DNA of 18,507 nt from an uncultured Rhodobacter sp. (GCA_937901435.1 CALGTJ010000719.1:1-18507); one strand, 5' to 3'. Positions 1-7,253 are shown, numbered from the stretch's first letter. The notes: generated by a model from the letters alone, not told the origin. Numbers and translations are program-made.

Positions 1-96
1 ACGCTGGCCGATTCAACCTGAGATAGCCGCGAGTCTGAGAACGGGTTTTATGTGAAGCCCCGGCGCGGCAATGCGGCGAGCGCAAAGGTTGTGCAT

Positions 97-154
97 ATAG
101 GTAAACATTGCTTACCTATTATTGATGCGCTATAGGTAAGCAACGCTGACCTAT
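97..154. promoter_or_regulatory. Operator array of four ATAGGTAAGC-like half-sites
   Basis: Four half-sites alternate in orientation: ATAGGTAA at 97-104 (+), GCTTACCTAT at 110-119 (-), ATAGGTAAGC at 132-141 (+) and TGACCTAT at 147-154 (-). They form two dyads, each with 8-base arms and a 7-base spacer, one perfect and one with a single mismatch. The dyads are 35 bases apart. The two inner half-sites also form a perfect 10-base inverted repeat. The stretch is AT-rich in GC-rich surroundings and overlaps a promoter, so a dimeric repressor or activator site is the simplest reading. Which protein binds is unknown; the element's own HTH proteins or a helper-phage regulator are candidates. The array recurs at 9840-9897. 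Confidence 0.75.
108..136 (+). promoter_or_regulatory. Predicted sigma70-type promoter of the head operon
   Basis: TTGCTT (108-113) and TATAGG (131-136) are separated by exactly 17 bases, giving a predicted start of transcription near 143, just upstream of the connector gene. The -35 box lies inside the first operator dyad and the -10 box overlaps the second, so a bound regulator would block polymerase. This is a by-eye match; no transcript data are available. Confidence 0.5.
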
Positions 155-165
155 TGGTGAGAACC

Positions 166-711
166 ATGCGCATCATATCCCGCACCCCGATTGCGACCAT
201 CGACCCTGTGACCACCACGGCGCTGGCCGACCATCTGCGGATTGAGAGCGCAGAGACCACCACCGCAATGGCCTATGTGAGCGCGGCAGCTCTGGAGCTG
301 GAGCGTTACACGGACCTTGCCCTGCTATCGCAAACGATCGTGGCAGAGGCAGACGCGACCGAGGCGGCAAGCCTGTCGCTTATCCTGCCCATTGGCCCCC
401 TGCTGGACACCCCCACAGTCGTGGCCATCAATGCGGACGGCAGCACCACCACGATCACCACCGCGACCACCAGCATAGGACAACACCCGGTTGTCACCCT
501 GTCCGACGATCCCGGCTTGCCTGTCCGTGTCACCTACGCGGCAGGCTATGGCCCGGACGAAGACGACATTCCCCGCGACCTGTCGCTGGCCATCCTCGAC
601 CAGACCCTGAGGCTATACGACAAGCGCGGCGACATGGACGAAAGCCCAAGGCTTGCCCCGTCAGCGGCCCGGATCTGCGCGCGCTATCGTCGTGTGAGGA
701 TGGGCGTTTGA
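166..711 (+). CDS. Head-tail connector protein, gp6-like (phiE125 gp8-type)
   Basis: This 181-residue protein is typical in length for the gp6-like connector family, which forms a ring under the portal and links the head to the adaptor or tail. The family pattern is visible: an N-terminal helix followed by ALADHLRIE, a helical AAALELERYT stretch, a central beta region ending in VRVTYAAGYG, and a C-terminal helix after DIPRDLSLAILDQ. I chose the ATG at 166, preceded by GGTGAG at 156-161. In-frame TTG (154) and GTG (157) codons lie inside the operator and are less likely starts. It is the first gene after the operator-promoter, so it opens the head operon. In classical HK97-type phages this gene follows the capsid gene; here it precedes the terminase. 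Confidence 0.85.
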   Translation: MRIISRTPIATIDPVTTTALADHLRIESAETTTAMAYVSAAALELERYTDLALLSQTIVAEADATEAASLSLILPIGPLLDTPTVVAINADGSTTTITTATTSIGQHPVVTLSDDPGLPVRVTYAAGYGPDEDDIPRDLSLAILDQTLRLYDKRGDMDESPRLAPSAARICARYRRVRMGV

Positions 712-722
712 TTAAGGTACCA

Positions 723-803
723 ATGCCGAGACCTTTGAAAACCAGCGGGCTCGGTGTGGGACTGTTCTTTTCTCATTCCCAAAAAAATCCGGGCAAAACC
801 TAA
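723..803 (+). CDS. Small ORF coupled to terL; possible TerS (P27-type) remnant
   Basis: This is a 26-codon ORF with an AAGG Shine-Dalgarno-like motif five bases upstream (714-717). Its TAA overlaps the TerL start as TAATG, the arrangement also seen between the capsid and protease genes. It starts with MPRPLKTS and ends with NPGKT. P27-family small terminases commonly begin with a similar basic MxRPRKPT segment followed by a GNPGKR motif, so this may be the stub of a decayed small terminase. Alternatively it is a leader peptide that feeds ribosomes to terL, which has no clear ribosome-binding site of its own. The ORF is too short for a firm call. Confidence 0.4.
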   Translation: MPRPLKTSGLGVGLFFSHSQKNPGKT

Positions 804-2332
804 TGGCGCGGGCGTCCAAAGATGCGGTTGCGGCGCTGCGGTTTCTGTCGCGGCTGACCGTTCCTGAGGGGCGCAAAGCTGGAAAGCCTATGCGGCTAGC
901 CAAGTTTCAAAAGGACTTTGTGCGCGGCGCGTTTGCCAAGGGCACGGCGGTGGCGCTGCTGTCGATTGGCAGAGGAAACGCCAAAACCGCCATATCGGCG
1001 GGCATCGCTCTGGGCCATCTTGTCGGAGAGATTGCCCCCCAACCCAAGCGAGAAATCATTTTCGCAGCTCGAAACCGCGACCAAGCCAAGACCGCGTTTG
1101 GGTTCCTTGTCGGATTTATCGAGGGCTTGCCAGAGGACGAACAAGAACAATTCACGATCCGGCGCGGTTCCCGGCTGGAGGTTGAGACCAGCGCAAACGG
1201 CGGCGGGCTGGCGCGTGTTATCCCGGCGGATGGGCGCAGCATTCTGGGCGGCGCACCTACGCTTGCCATCCTCGACGAGCGGGCGGCGTGGGAGCGTGAA
1301 AAGGGCGACAATCTCGAAAACGCTATCTTGTCCGGACTGGGCAAGCGCGACGGCATCGCCCTGATAATCTCGACCAGCGCACCGGATGACACCAACACGT
1401 TCAGCCGGTGGATCGACGCGCCGCCCCCCGGCACCTATGCGCAAGAGCATAGGCCCCCTGACGGCTTGCCCCCTGACGATTTGGAAAGCCTGTTGATTGC
1501 CAACCCCGGCGCGCGTGAGGGCATCGGCGCAACCCCTGAGTGGCTTGTATCGCAGGCACGGCGGGCGATTGCGCGCGGCGGTTCGGCCCTGTCCAGTTTC
1601 AGAAACCTCAATTTAAACCAAAGGGTCGCGTCTGACGATCGTTCCGTGCTGGTTACAATCGACGAATGGCTGGCGGCTGAGGTTGCCCCGGACGCATTGC
1701 CCCGGCGTGACGGCCCGGTTGTTCTCGGCGTGGATCTGGGCGGTTCCCGTTCTATGTCGGCAGCGGCGCTATTCTGGCCAGTGACAGGGCGTTTAGAATG
1801 CGTGGGCGCGTTCCCCTGCAATCCGGGTTTGTCCGACCGTGGGCAAGCTGACGGCGTGTCCGGGCGCTATGTGGAAATGTCCGACCGTGGCGAGCTGGTG
1901 ACAATGGGTGACACCACAGTGCCGGTTGATCGGTTCCTTGCTGACGTGGTGGCCATGCTGGACGGGCAAGCCCCGGCGGCTGTTGTGGGCGATAGGTTCC
2001 GCCATGCTGAATTTATCGAGGCCCTGCGCGGCGCTGGCCTAGACCGGGTTCCCTGTGTCTGGCGCGGCATGGGCTGGCGTGACGGTTCCGAAGATGTGGA
2101 GAGATTCCGGCGCGCGCTGTTCGAAGGCAAGGTGCGCACCACCCCGTCCCTGCTGCTGCGTTCTGCGTTTGCGGACGCCATCACGCTGGTGGACCCGGCA
2201 GGCAATCACAAGCTGGCGCGTTCGAGATCCACAGGCCGAATTGACCCAGCGGCGGCAACTGTTGTCGCGGTGGCGCAGGGCGTCCGAATGCAAGGCCAAC
2301 CCGAGGGCAAAGCGAGGTTAGCATGGGCATAG
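803..2332 (+). CDS. terL: Phage terminase large subunit (TerL)
   Basis: This is the 509-residue DNA-packaging motor, usual length for an HK97/P27-type TerL. The ATPase domain shows a Walker A variant GRGNAKT (56-62), Walker B LAILDE (154-159) and a coupling motif ALIISTSAP (186-194). The RNase H-like nuclease domain follows with acidic residues D311 (GVDLGGSR), D397 (VGDRFRHAEF) and D481 (GRIDPAAA), as expected for metal binding. All key residues are present, so it is probably active. The ATG at 803 overlaps the stop of the preceding 26-codon ORF; the frame upstream stays open to 716 but has no start codon. The 3' end overlaps the adaptor gene by 10 bases. No full-length small terminase lies next to it, which is odd for a cos or pac system. 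Confidence 0.95.
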   Translation: MARASKDAVAALRFLSRLTVPEGRKAGKPMRLAKFQKDFVRGAFAKGTAVALLSIGRGNAKTAISAGIALGHLVGEIAPQPKREIIFAARNRDQAKTAFGFLVGFIEGLPEDEQEQFTIRRGSRLEVETSANGGGLARVIPADGRSILGGAPTLAILDERAAWEREKGDNLENAILSGLGKRDGIALIISTSAPDDTNTFSRWIDAPPPGTYAQEHRPPDGLPPDDLESLLIANPGAREGIGATPEWLVSQARRAIARGGSALSSFRNLNLNQRVASDDRSVLVTIDEWLAAEVAPDALPRRDGPVVLGVDLGGSRSMSAAALFWPVTGRLECVGAFPCNPGLSDRGQADGVSGRYVEMSDRGELVTMGDTTVPVDRFLADVVAMLDGQAPAAVVGDRFRHAEFIEALRGAGLDRVPCVWRGMGWRDGSEDVERFRRALFEGKVRTTPSLLLRSAFADAITLVDPAGNHKLARSRSTGRIDPAAATVVAVAQGVRMQGQPEGKARLAWA

Positions 2333-2664
2333 CAAGCAAGCTCGACCGCAAGGTGCAATTCCAGCGCAATGTTGGCACGGTGGACGCGTTCGGCGGCGTG
2401 ACCGAAGAATGGGAAGATCACGGCGATCTGATCTGCGCACTACGCCAAGACATAAGCGACGGCGAGAAATGGCGGGCGGGCGAAGTCGCGGCCAGTGCGA
2501 CCACCCGGTTTCACGTTCGCAGTTCTGCGTTCACCCGCGACATAGACCCCCGCGACCGGGTTCTGTGCGAGGGCGAAACCTTCGAAATCACCGGCACAAA
2601 ACAGGTTCACCCCGGCAGGCGTCAACTGATCGAGCTGACCTGTGCGCGGCGCACCGATGTCTAA
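2323..2664 (+). CDS. Head-tail adaptor / head closure protein (Phage_H_T_join, SPP1 gp16-like)
   Basis: This 113-residue protein has the typical size and pattern of head-closure adaptors. These sit below the connector ring and provide the docking surface for a tail. It starts with MGIASKLDRKVQFQR, continues with FGGVTEEWEDHGDLICALRQ and then a beta-rich half with TTRFHVRSSAF and DRVLCEGETFEITG, which is the usual layout of small beta-barrel adaptors. The gene begins inside the last codons of terL and ends eight bases into the HNH gene, so translation is likely coupled. It matters biologically because it could be the interface to helper-phage tails: no tail-tube, tape-measure or fibre gene is present. 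Confidence 0.85.
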   Translation: MGIASKLDRKVQFQRNVGTVDAFGGVTEEWEDHGDLICALRQDISDGEKWRAGEVAASATTRFHVRSSAFTRDIDPRDRVLCEGETFEITGTKQVHPGRRQLIELTCARRTDV

Positions 2665-2980
2665 GCGGCCCGGTAGATGGGCGCTAAGGCGTCCCGAATG
2701 GCAGGCGGTTCGCCATGCTGTTCTTGAGCGTGACAACTGGTGTTGCCAGCACTGTGGCGCGCGTCGGCGTCTGGAGGTTCACCACGTCAAGCGCGTGGCA
2801 GACTTTCCGGCGCTGGCATTCGAGCCGGGGAATTGCCTGACCCTATGCGGCCCCTGCCACACTGACGAAACCAACCGGGAAATGGGCAACAAGCCTAATC
2901 CAGAGCGCCAAGCATGGCGCAAAGCGGTGGCCGAGCTGGCCACAAACACCAAGCGAGCAGAAGGAAATCAAAATGCTTGA
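2657..2980 (+). CDS. HNH endonuclease (packaging-associated)
   Basis: This 107-residue HNH protein has a CxxC pair at C30/C33, the H42-H43 pair in LEVHHV, N59 and the closing CxxCH at 64-68, so both the zinc site and the catalytic histidine look intact. Small HNH proteins of this kind are encoded next to terminases in cos phages; HK97 gp74 stimulates TerL cutting. That role fits here, two genes after terL. I chose the ATG at 2657, which overlaps the adaptor stop as ATGTCTAA; an in-frame GTG at 2642 would add five residues. It ends with an ATGCTTGA overlap onto the capsid gene. Confidence 0.88.
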   Translation: MSKRPGRWALRRPEWQAVRHAVLERDNWCCQHCGARRRLEVHHVKRVADFPALAFEPGNCLTLCGPCHTDETNREMGNKPNPERQAWRKAVAELATNTKRAEGNQNA

Positions 2981-4235
2981 ATCAGTGAAGATCCAGCGCA
3001 GACAGTCGGAGATAAGGCAGGCGCTGGCAGAGATGGCAGGGGCGGAAACCCTGACCGACGAAACCCGTTCCAAGATGGACGCCATGGACGGCGAATATCA
3101 GGACAACGAGCGCAAGTTCCGTGCGGCCCTGATCGGAGAGGACGAACAACGCCAAGCGGCCAAGGGCGAGCTGGAAACCCGTTCGAGCAAGGAATGGGCT
3201 GAAATGATGGCCGGGTTTGAGATGCGGCAGGTTGCTTTGCACCTCGACGAAGGCGCGGCCCTGTCCGGGCGCACGGCTGAAATCGTGTCAGAGCTGCGCG
3301 GCGCTGGTGGGTTCCGTGGCATCCCTGTGCCATGGGCAGCTCTGGAGCAACGGGCAGGCGAAACCGTGGCAAGCGGCACCCCCGACCCTATCAGCACCCG
3401 GCCAATCATCGACCGGATCTTTCCCGGTTCCATGGCCAGCGCGATGGGCGGACAAATGATTGCCATCGACCAAGGCGCAGCCGAATGGCCGGTTGTGACC
3501 AGTTCCGTGGCGGCAGGCTGGCAGGCGACCGAGCTTGGCGACGTGGCAGGCCCGACCGTTTACGCCACGACCGACCGGGCAATGCAGCCTGACAACACGT
3601 TGGGCATCACGATGAAAATCACCCGGCGCAGCCTGAAACAATCCGGCAGCGCGCTGGAGCAAGCTGTGCGGCGCGATATGGCGGGCGCTATCGGGCAGGC
3701 CATCGACGCGGCTGTGTTCAACGGTTCTGGTTCCTCTGGGCAGCCTCTGGGCGTCATCGCGGGCGCGAGCACCTACGGCATCACGGCAACGGCGATTGAC
3801 GCCACGGCCAGCCATGGCGCTTTCCGTGCAGCGGTTGCAGCCTTCATGGTTGCCAATGCGGCGGGCAGTTCGGCGGCGGTTCGTTCCATGATCCGACCAG
3901 AGCTGTGGGATTTTCTGGACTCGACAATCTTTGACGCGGGCAGCGGTTTGACCGAATGGGACAAGCTATCCCGCCTCATGGGACCGATTAACACCACGTC
4001 CAACGGGCTGGCAGCACCGGCAGGCAATCCGGTTGCCACCAGTGCGCTGTTGACCACCAGCACCGGCGGCGTGGCCCCGTTCTATGTGGGCGCGTGGGGC
4101 GCGGTGGATATTATCCGCGACCCGTTCAGTGATGCGGCAAGCGGCGGGCTGAGACTGACGGCGCTGGCCACCCTCGATGTGACGGTGGCGCGTCCTGCGC
4201 AACTGCGCGTCCTGACCGGGCTGGAGCTGGCATAA
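2973..4235 (+). CDS. Major capsid protein, HK97 fold
   Basis: This 420-residue capsid subunit has a charged, helical N-terminal part (about 1-90) resembling the delta/scaffolding domain that the prohead protease removes. A linker leads to the HK97-fold body. The hallmark FNGSGSSGQPLGV motif is at 249-261, preceded by the spine-helix region (RRDMAGAIGQAIDAA, 233-247) and followed by the typical C-terminal domain ending in VARPAQLRVLTGLELA. Length is normal for an HK97-type capsid with a fused delta domain. The start overlaps the HNH stop by eight bases and the stop overlaps the protease start as TAATG. Encoding its own capsid sets this element apart from satellites that only remodel a helper's capsid. 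Confidence 0.93.
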   Translation: MLESVKIQRRQSEIRQALAEMAGAETLTDETRSKMDAMDGEYQDNERKFRAALIGEDEQRQAAKGELETRSSKEWAEMMAGFEMRQVALHLDEGAALSGRTAEIVSELRGAGGFRGIPVPWAALEQRAGETVASGTPDPISTRPIIDRIFPGSMASAMGGQMIAIDQGAAEWPVVTSSVAAGWQATELGDVAGPTVYATTDRAMQPDNTLGITMKITRRSLKQSGSALEQAVRRDMAGAIGQAIDAAVFNGSGSSGQPLGVIAGASTYGITATAIDATASHGAFRAAVAAFMVANAAGSSAAVRSMIRPELWDFLDSTIFDAGSGLTEWDKLSRLMGPINTTSNGLAAPAGNPVATSALLTTSTGGVAPFYVGAWGAVDIIRDPFSDAASGGLRLTALATLDVTVARPAQLRVLTGLELA

Positions 4236-4780
4236 TGCTCTGGGGCGCAGCATCTGGCGCGCTGGAGCTGCGCGCAACTGAGGGAGGCGTCCGGTTGTCC
4301 GGGCGCTTTCCCTACGCCACAGAAACCGAGCTGGCGCGCGGGCGGTTCGAGAGGATCGAGGCGCGGGCTTTTGGCCAGCGGATCGAGGCAGGCGAGGACG
4401 TGCACCTGTTGTCAGGCCACGACTATGGCAAGCCTCTGGCCAGTCGGCAGGCGGGCACCTTGGAGATCCGCGACACCGACACGGCGCTGGAGATCGAGGC
4501 CACAATATCGGCGGGCACAAGCTGGGCGGCTGATTTTATCGAGGCGCACCGGGCTGGGCTTATCCGTGGCTTGTCACCGGGTTTTCGCGTTTCACCCGGC
4601 GGCGAAAGGATCGAGCGGCGCGGCGATGGCGTTCTGAGATCAATCAGCCGGGCGGATCTGTTCGAAATCAGCGGCGTGACCCGGCCAGCGTATGAGGGCG
4701 CGCAAATCGAGGCGCGGGCTTGGCAGGTTGAAACCGTTCCCCGCGTAACGGTTCACCCCTATTCCCGCTGGAGGGCATGA
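4235..4780 (+). CDS. Prohead maturation protease, HK97 family
   Basis: This 181-residue serine protease matures the capsid by cutting the delta domain of the major capsid protein. Candidate catalytic residues are H62 (LLSGHDYGKPLA), S114 (RGLSPGFRV) and E144 (DLFEISGVTRPAY); the motifs and spacing match the HK97 gp4 family, so it should be active. It starts on the ATG that overlaps the capsid stop by one base and ends one base before the portal gene, so the maturation genes are tightly coupled. The order capsid-protease-portal is the reverse of the common portal-protease-capsid arrangement. Confidence 0.92.
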   Translation: MLWGAASGALELRATEGGVRLSGRFPYATETELARGRFERIEARAFGQRIEAGEDVHLLSGHDYGKPLASRQAGTLEIRDTDTALEIEATISAGTSWAADFIEAHRAGLIRGLSPGFRVSPGGERIERRGDGVLRSISRADLFEISGVTRPAYEGAQIEARAWQVETVPRVTVHPYSRWRA

Positions 4781-4781
4781 C

Positions 4782-5855
4782 ATGGGCATGTGGCCATTCA
4801 AGACAAAAACCAATTCCAAAGCAGAAGCGGTTGAAACCCGCGCATCCGGCACCGGATACACGGCGGCAATCATGGCAGCGCGGCAAAGCTACATCACCGG
4901 CGCGTCGGATCTGGCAGAGCTGACCAGCGCAGCGCAGGCGGCTGTAAGCCTCTGGAGCGGCGTTCTGGCGTCTGCTGATGTGTCGGGCACCGATATGCTG
5001 GACCGTGCCACCATGGCGCTGCTGGGGCGTTCTCTGGCGCTGCGCGGCGAGTTCGTCGGCATCATCGACGGCGGCGGGATTGTCCCGGCGGTGGATTGGG
5101 ACGTGAGCACCCGCAACGGCAGGCCGGTGGCCTATCGCGTGGGCATCCCTGAGGCAGGCGGCGGGCGATCTGAAACGGTTCTGGCGCAAGAGGTGTTGCA
5201 TGTAAGGATTGGCAGCGACACGGCATCCCCATGGACGGGCACGGCCCCGTTGCAGCGTTCGGCTTTATCCGCCAATTTGTTGCACCAGATCGAAGGCGCG
5301 CTGCGCGATACATTCCGAGACGCGCCGATTGGTTCACAGGTGTTGCCCCTGCCAGATTCCAGCGCAGAGGACATGGAAAACATGCGGCTGGCCATCCGTG
5401 GCAAACATGGCTCGACCCTGATTATCGAGGGCGTGGCGCAGGCAACGGCGGCGGGCATGAATCCCCAACTAGGCCAGCGCAGAGACGATCTGACCCCGGA
5501 TCTGGGCAAGGCTGAGGCGTCGGCAATGCTGGCGCAGGCGCGTGGCGCTGTTGTGGAGGCGTTCGGCATCCCGGCGGCGTATCTCAACCCGGCATCGACC
5601 GGCCCTGTTTTCAGGGAATGCCAGCGGGCGCTTGTCACCTATACGATGGCCCCGATTGCCAAACAGATCGAACAAGAGGCATCCGCCAAACTCGGCGGCG
5701 CTGTCCTGATCGACGTGGAAACCCCTGTGCAAAGCTATGACACCGGCGGCAGGGCGCGGGCGCTGTCGGGCATCATCAAAGCACTGGCCGAGGCACAAGC
5801 GGCGGGCATCGACCCGGCGGTGGCCATGAAGCTGGTGGGCTGGAATGGCGAGTAA
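4782..5855 (+). CDS. Phage portal protein
   Basis: This 357-residue portal subunit would form the dodecameric ring at the unique capsid vertex, the docking site of TerL and the channel for DNA. Recognisable family stretches are ELTSAAQAAVSLWSGVLAS near the N terminus, the SPWTGTAPLQRSALSANLLHQIE segment around residue 150, and AFGIPAAYLNPASTGPVFRECQRALV in the C-terminal third (stem/crown side). It is shorter than HK97 portal (over 400 residues) but within the range of compact portals. A strong GGAGGG ribosome-binding site (4770-4775) lies six bases upstream of the ATG. It is the last recognisable structural gene of the operon. Confidence 0.9.
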   Translation: MGMWPFKTKTNSKAEAVETRASGTGYTAAIMAARQSYITGASDLAELTSAAQAAVSLWSGVLASADVSGTDMLDRATMALLGRSLALRGEFVGIIDGGGIVPAVDWDVSTRNGRPVAYRVGIPEAGGGRSETVLAQEVLHVRIGSDTASPWTGTAPLQRSALSANLLHQIEGALRDTFRDAPIGSQVLPLPDSSAEDMENMRLAIRGKHGSTLIIEGVAQATAAGMNPQLGQRRDDLTPDLGKAEASAMLAQARGAVVEAFGIPAAYLNPASTGPVFRECQRALVTYTMAPIAKQIEQEASAKLGGAVLIDVETPVQSYDTGGRARALSGIIKALAEAQAAGIDPAVAMKLVGWNGE

Positions 5856-5873
5856 AAGGGCGTGGCGTTTGAT

Positions 5874-6365
5874 ATGTCAAACCAGATCAAGCGCAGCCAG
5901 AAAATCAAGGCAGGGCACAAAGTTCAGCGGCGGGCGTCGCTGATCCTGTTGATTGCCGAAGTCATCACAGACGATTGGCGCGAAGGCGTCACCCCGACCC
6001 TGCTAAACCACGAAGGCACTTTGATTGCGTCCCTACGCTCTGGGCTGTGCCTCACTGGCATGGGCTGGAGTGACGCAAACACGGCAGCGAAGGAGGTTGT
6101 GGCCGAGGCTTTCCGCCAAGTTGGAGCCAAGCGGCCAGCGTGGCGCGAGGCGCAGCCGGAATGGACCGAACAAAGCGTTATCAGGGTAACACGGACACGC
6201 TGCGCGCAATGCGAGGGCACTCTGGAGATCGGGCAAAAGACATATTGCAGCCCCCGCTGTGCAAACAGTCACCGCGCCAAGGTGGCCTATCAAAACGACA
6301 TTGAGGGAATGCGGGCAATCCAGCGCTTGCGAAGGAAGAAACGATTGGCGGCGCAAAATGGATAA
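5874..6365 (+). CDS. Hypothetical protein with one C-terminal zinc knuckle
   Basis: This 163-residue protein is not a family I recognise. The N-terminal half is helical and basic at the start (KRSQKIKAGHKVQRR). Residues 110-129 hold a likely zinc-binding unit, C110xxC113 followed by YCSPRC with C125 and C129, then an AYQNDIEG motif and a basic tail (RLRRKKR). The neighbouring gene repeats this kind of knuckle three times and has a matching AYHNDL segment, so the two are probably related. I chose the ATG at 5874; a GTG at 5862 in the same frame is closer to the AAAGGG at 5855-5860, perhaps too close. It follows the portal by a few bases and overlaps the next gene by eight (ATGGATAA). DNA or RNA binding is likely; function unknown. 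Confidence 0.7.
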   Translation: MSNQIKRSQKIKAGHKVQRRASLILLIAEVITDDWREGVTPTLLNHEGTLIASLRSGLCLTGMGWSDANTAAKEVVAEAFRQVGAKRPAWREAQPEWTEQSVIRVTRTRCAQCEGTLEIGQKTYCSPRCANSHRAKVAYQNDIEGMRAIQRLRRKKRLAAQNG

Positions 6366-6768
6366 CGGAATAACGCCATGGGCTGACGTGCGTTGCAAGT
6401 GGTGCGACGAACGATTGCCCCTAGAGCGAGATCCCCGGCGCGAATTTTGCGACAACGGGCGAGCCTGTGAGAGCGCCTACCACAACGATCTGCGGAGCGC
6501 GCGCAACCTGCTGGCCCGGATGGATAGGACATGCAGAGAATGCGGCGCAACATTCACCAGGCAAACCGCCAGGGCGATCTATTGCAGCCTGGCTTGTGCA
6601 AAGAGGGCTTGCGGAAAACCCAGACACCCGATGACCACCAAAACCTGCACCGGTTGCGGGCAGGCATTCCAGACCCGGCGGATGGATCAATTCTATTGTT
6701 CGGAGCCATGCAGGCGGCGAAACCGGCGCAGGCGGCGTGCAAACACCTTGCCATCTGGCGACATGTAG
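6358..6768 (+). CDS. Hypothetical protein with three zinc knuckles
   Basis: This 136-residue cysteine-rich protein is built from three similar CxxC...C(x3-5)C units: C13/C16/C31/C37, C59/C62/C76/C80 and C97/C100/C114/C118. Units two and three have the YCSxxC end typical of small treble-clef or zinc-ribbon knuckles. A very basic tail (RRRNRRRRRR around 119-127) suggests nucleic-acid binding. The frame is open upstream to a GTG at 6259, but that part overlaps the previous gene, and the ATG at 6358 forms the same eight-base stop/start overlap seen elsewhere in the operon. It might be a transcriptional regulator, a packaging accessory or a protein aimed at a helper phage. Nothing in the sequence decides between these. 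Confidence 0.68.
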   Translation: MDNGITPWADVRCKWCDERLPLERDPRREFCDNGRACESAYHNDLRSARNLLARMDRTCRECGATFTRQTARAIYCSLACAKRACGKPRHPMTTKTCTGCGQAFQTRRMDQFYCSEPCRRRNRRRRRANTLPSGDM

Positions 6769-6810
6769 ACTTTGCTGTTCCCGACATAGATAGAGCTGGG
6801 AGGGCTGAAA

Positions 6811-7179
6811 ATGAGCAAGGTAAGCATGGCGCAGGCGTCAAAGATTTTTGACGTAAGTCGCCCCACATTGCTTAAACACCTGCAAAAAGGGAAAATATCT
6901 GGGGAAAAGATTGATGAATCTTGGCAGCTTGATCTGTCAGAGCTGGCCCGGATCTATACGCGGAGAGGTGAAACACCTGTAACCCCAGTTCATGCCCAGT
7001 TTCCAAAACCCGACATAGAAGAAACCATAAATTTACAAGCTGAAATCAGGGTGTTACAGGCCGAGCTTAAAGCGGCTGAAAGGCTTCTCGATGAGCGGGA
7101 GCGTCACCTTGATGAGCTGCGCAAACTGCTGGACCGGCCCGACACTCGACCCCAAGGGCGGCGCTGGTGGCCGTTCTGA
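6811..7179 (+). CDS. Winged-HTH plus coiled-coil DNA-binding protein (TerS-like or plasmid-type)
   Basis: This 122-residue protein has a MerR-like helix-turn-helix at residues 5-45 (MAQASKIFDVSRPTLLKHLQ), a linker rich in proline, a heptad-like coiled coil at 68-108 and a short tail ending RRWWPF. Two readings fit. It resembles small DNA-binding proteins of plasmid replication regions with an N-terminal HTH and an aromatic C-terminal tail. It also has the architecture of lambda Nu1-type small terminases (winged HTH plus coiled coil, C terminus contacting TerL), and the element lacks another TerS. Its ribosome-binding site GGGAGGG (6798-6804) is the strongest in the block. The gene is more AT-rich than its neighbours, which hints at a separate origin. 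It is separated by 42 bases from the zinc-knuckle gene. Confidence 0.7.
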   Translation: MSKVSMAQASKIFDVSRPTLLKHLQKGKISGEKIDESWQLDLSELARIYTRRGETPVTPVHAQFPKPDIEETINLQAEIRVLQAELKAAERLLDERERHLDELRKLLDRPDTRPQGRRWWPF

Positions 7180-7223
7180 AGGTTAACAAAAGCATAAAGC
7201 GGTGGACATCACCCAATAAAGCC

Positions 7224-7253
7224 TTGCCCTGACTGTCGATCAGTCCATAGAAT
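7224..7253 (+). promoter_or_regulatory. Predicted promoter of the replication operon with dyad in the spacer
   Basis: TTGCCC (7224-7229) and TAGAAT (7248-7253) are 18 bases apart, with a predicted start near 7260. The spacer holds the dyad GACTG-TCGAT-CAGTC (7231-7245), a possible operator. The resulting leader would be about 190 bases before the small HTH gene, covering the inverted repeats and the region complementary to the predicted antisense RNA. Confidence 0.45.

Noticed and set aside
154..165. TTG/GTG starts for the connector gene
   Set aside because: They lie within or beside the last operator half-site, and the first family-like residues follow the ATG at 166.
896..1450. Long minus-strand open frame inside terL, with another overlapping it in a different minus-strand frame
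   Set aside because: They mirror the strongly coding + strand of terL and have no domain resemblance or ribosome-binding site; GC-rich genes often leave open antisense frames.
6259..6357. Upstream extension of the three-knuckle gene to a GTG
   Set aside because: The stretch is fully inside the preceding gene, and the ATG at 6358 makes the usual eight-base overlap.
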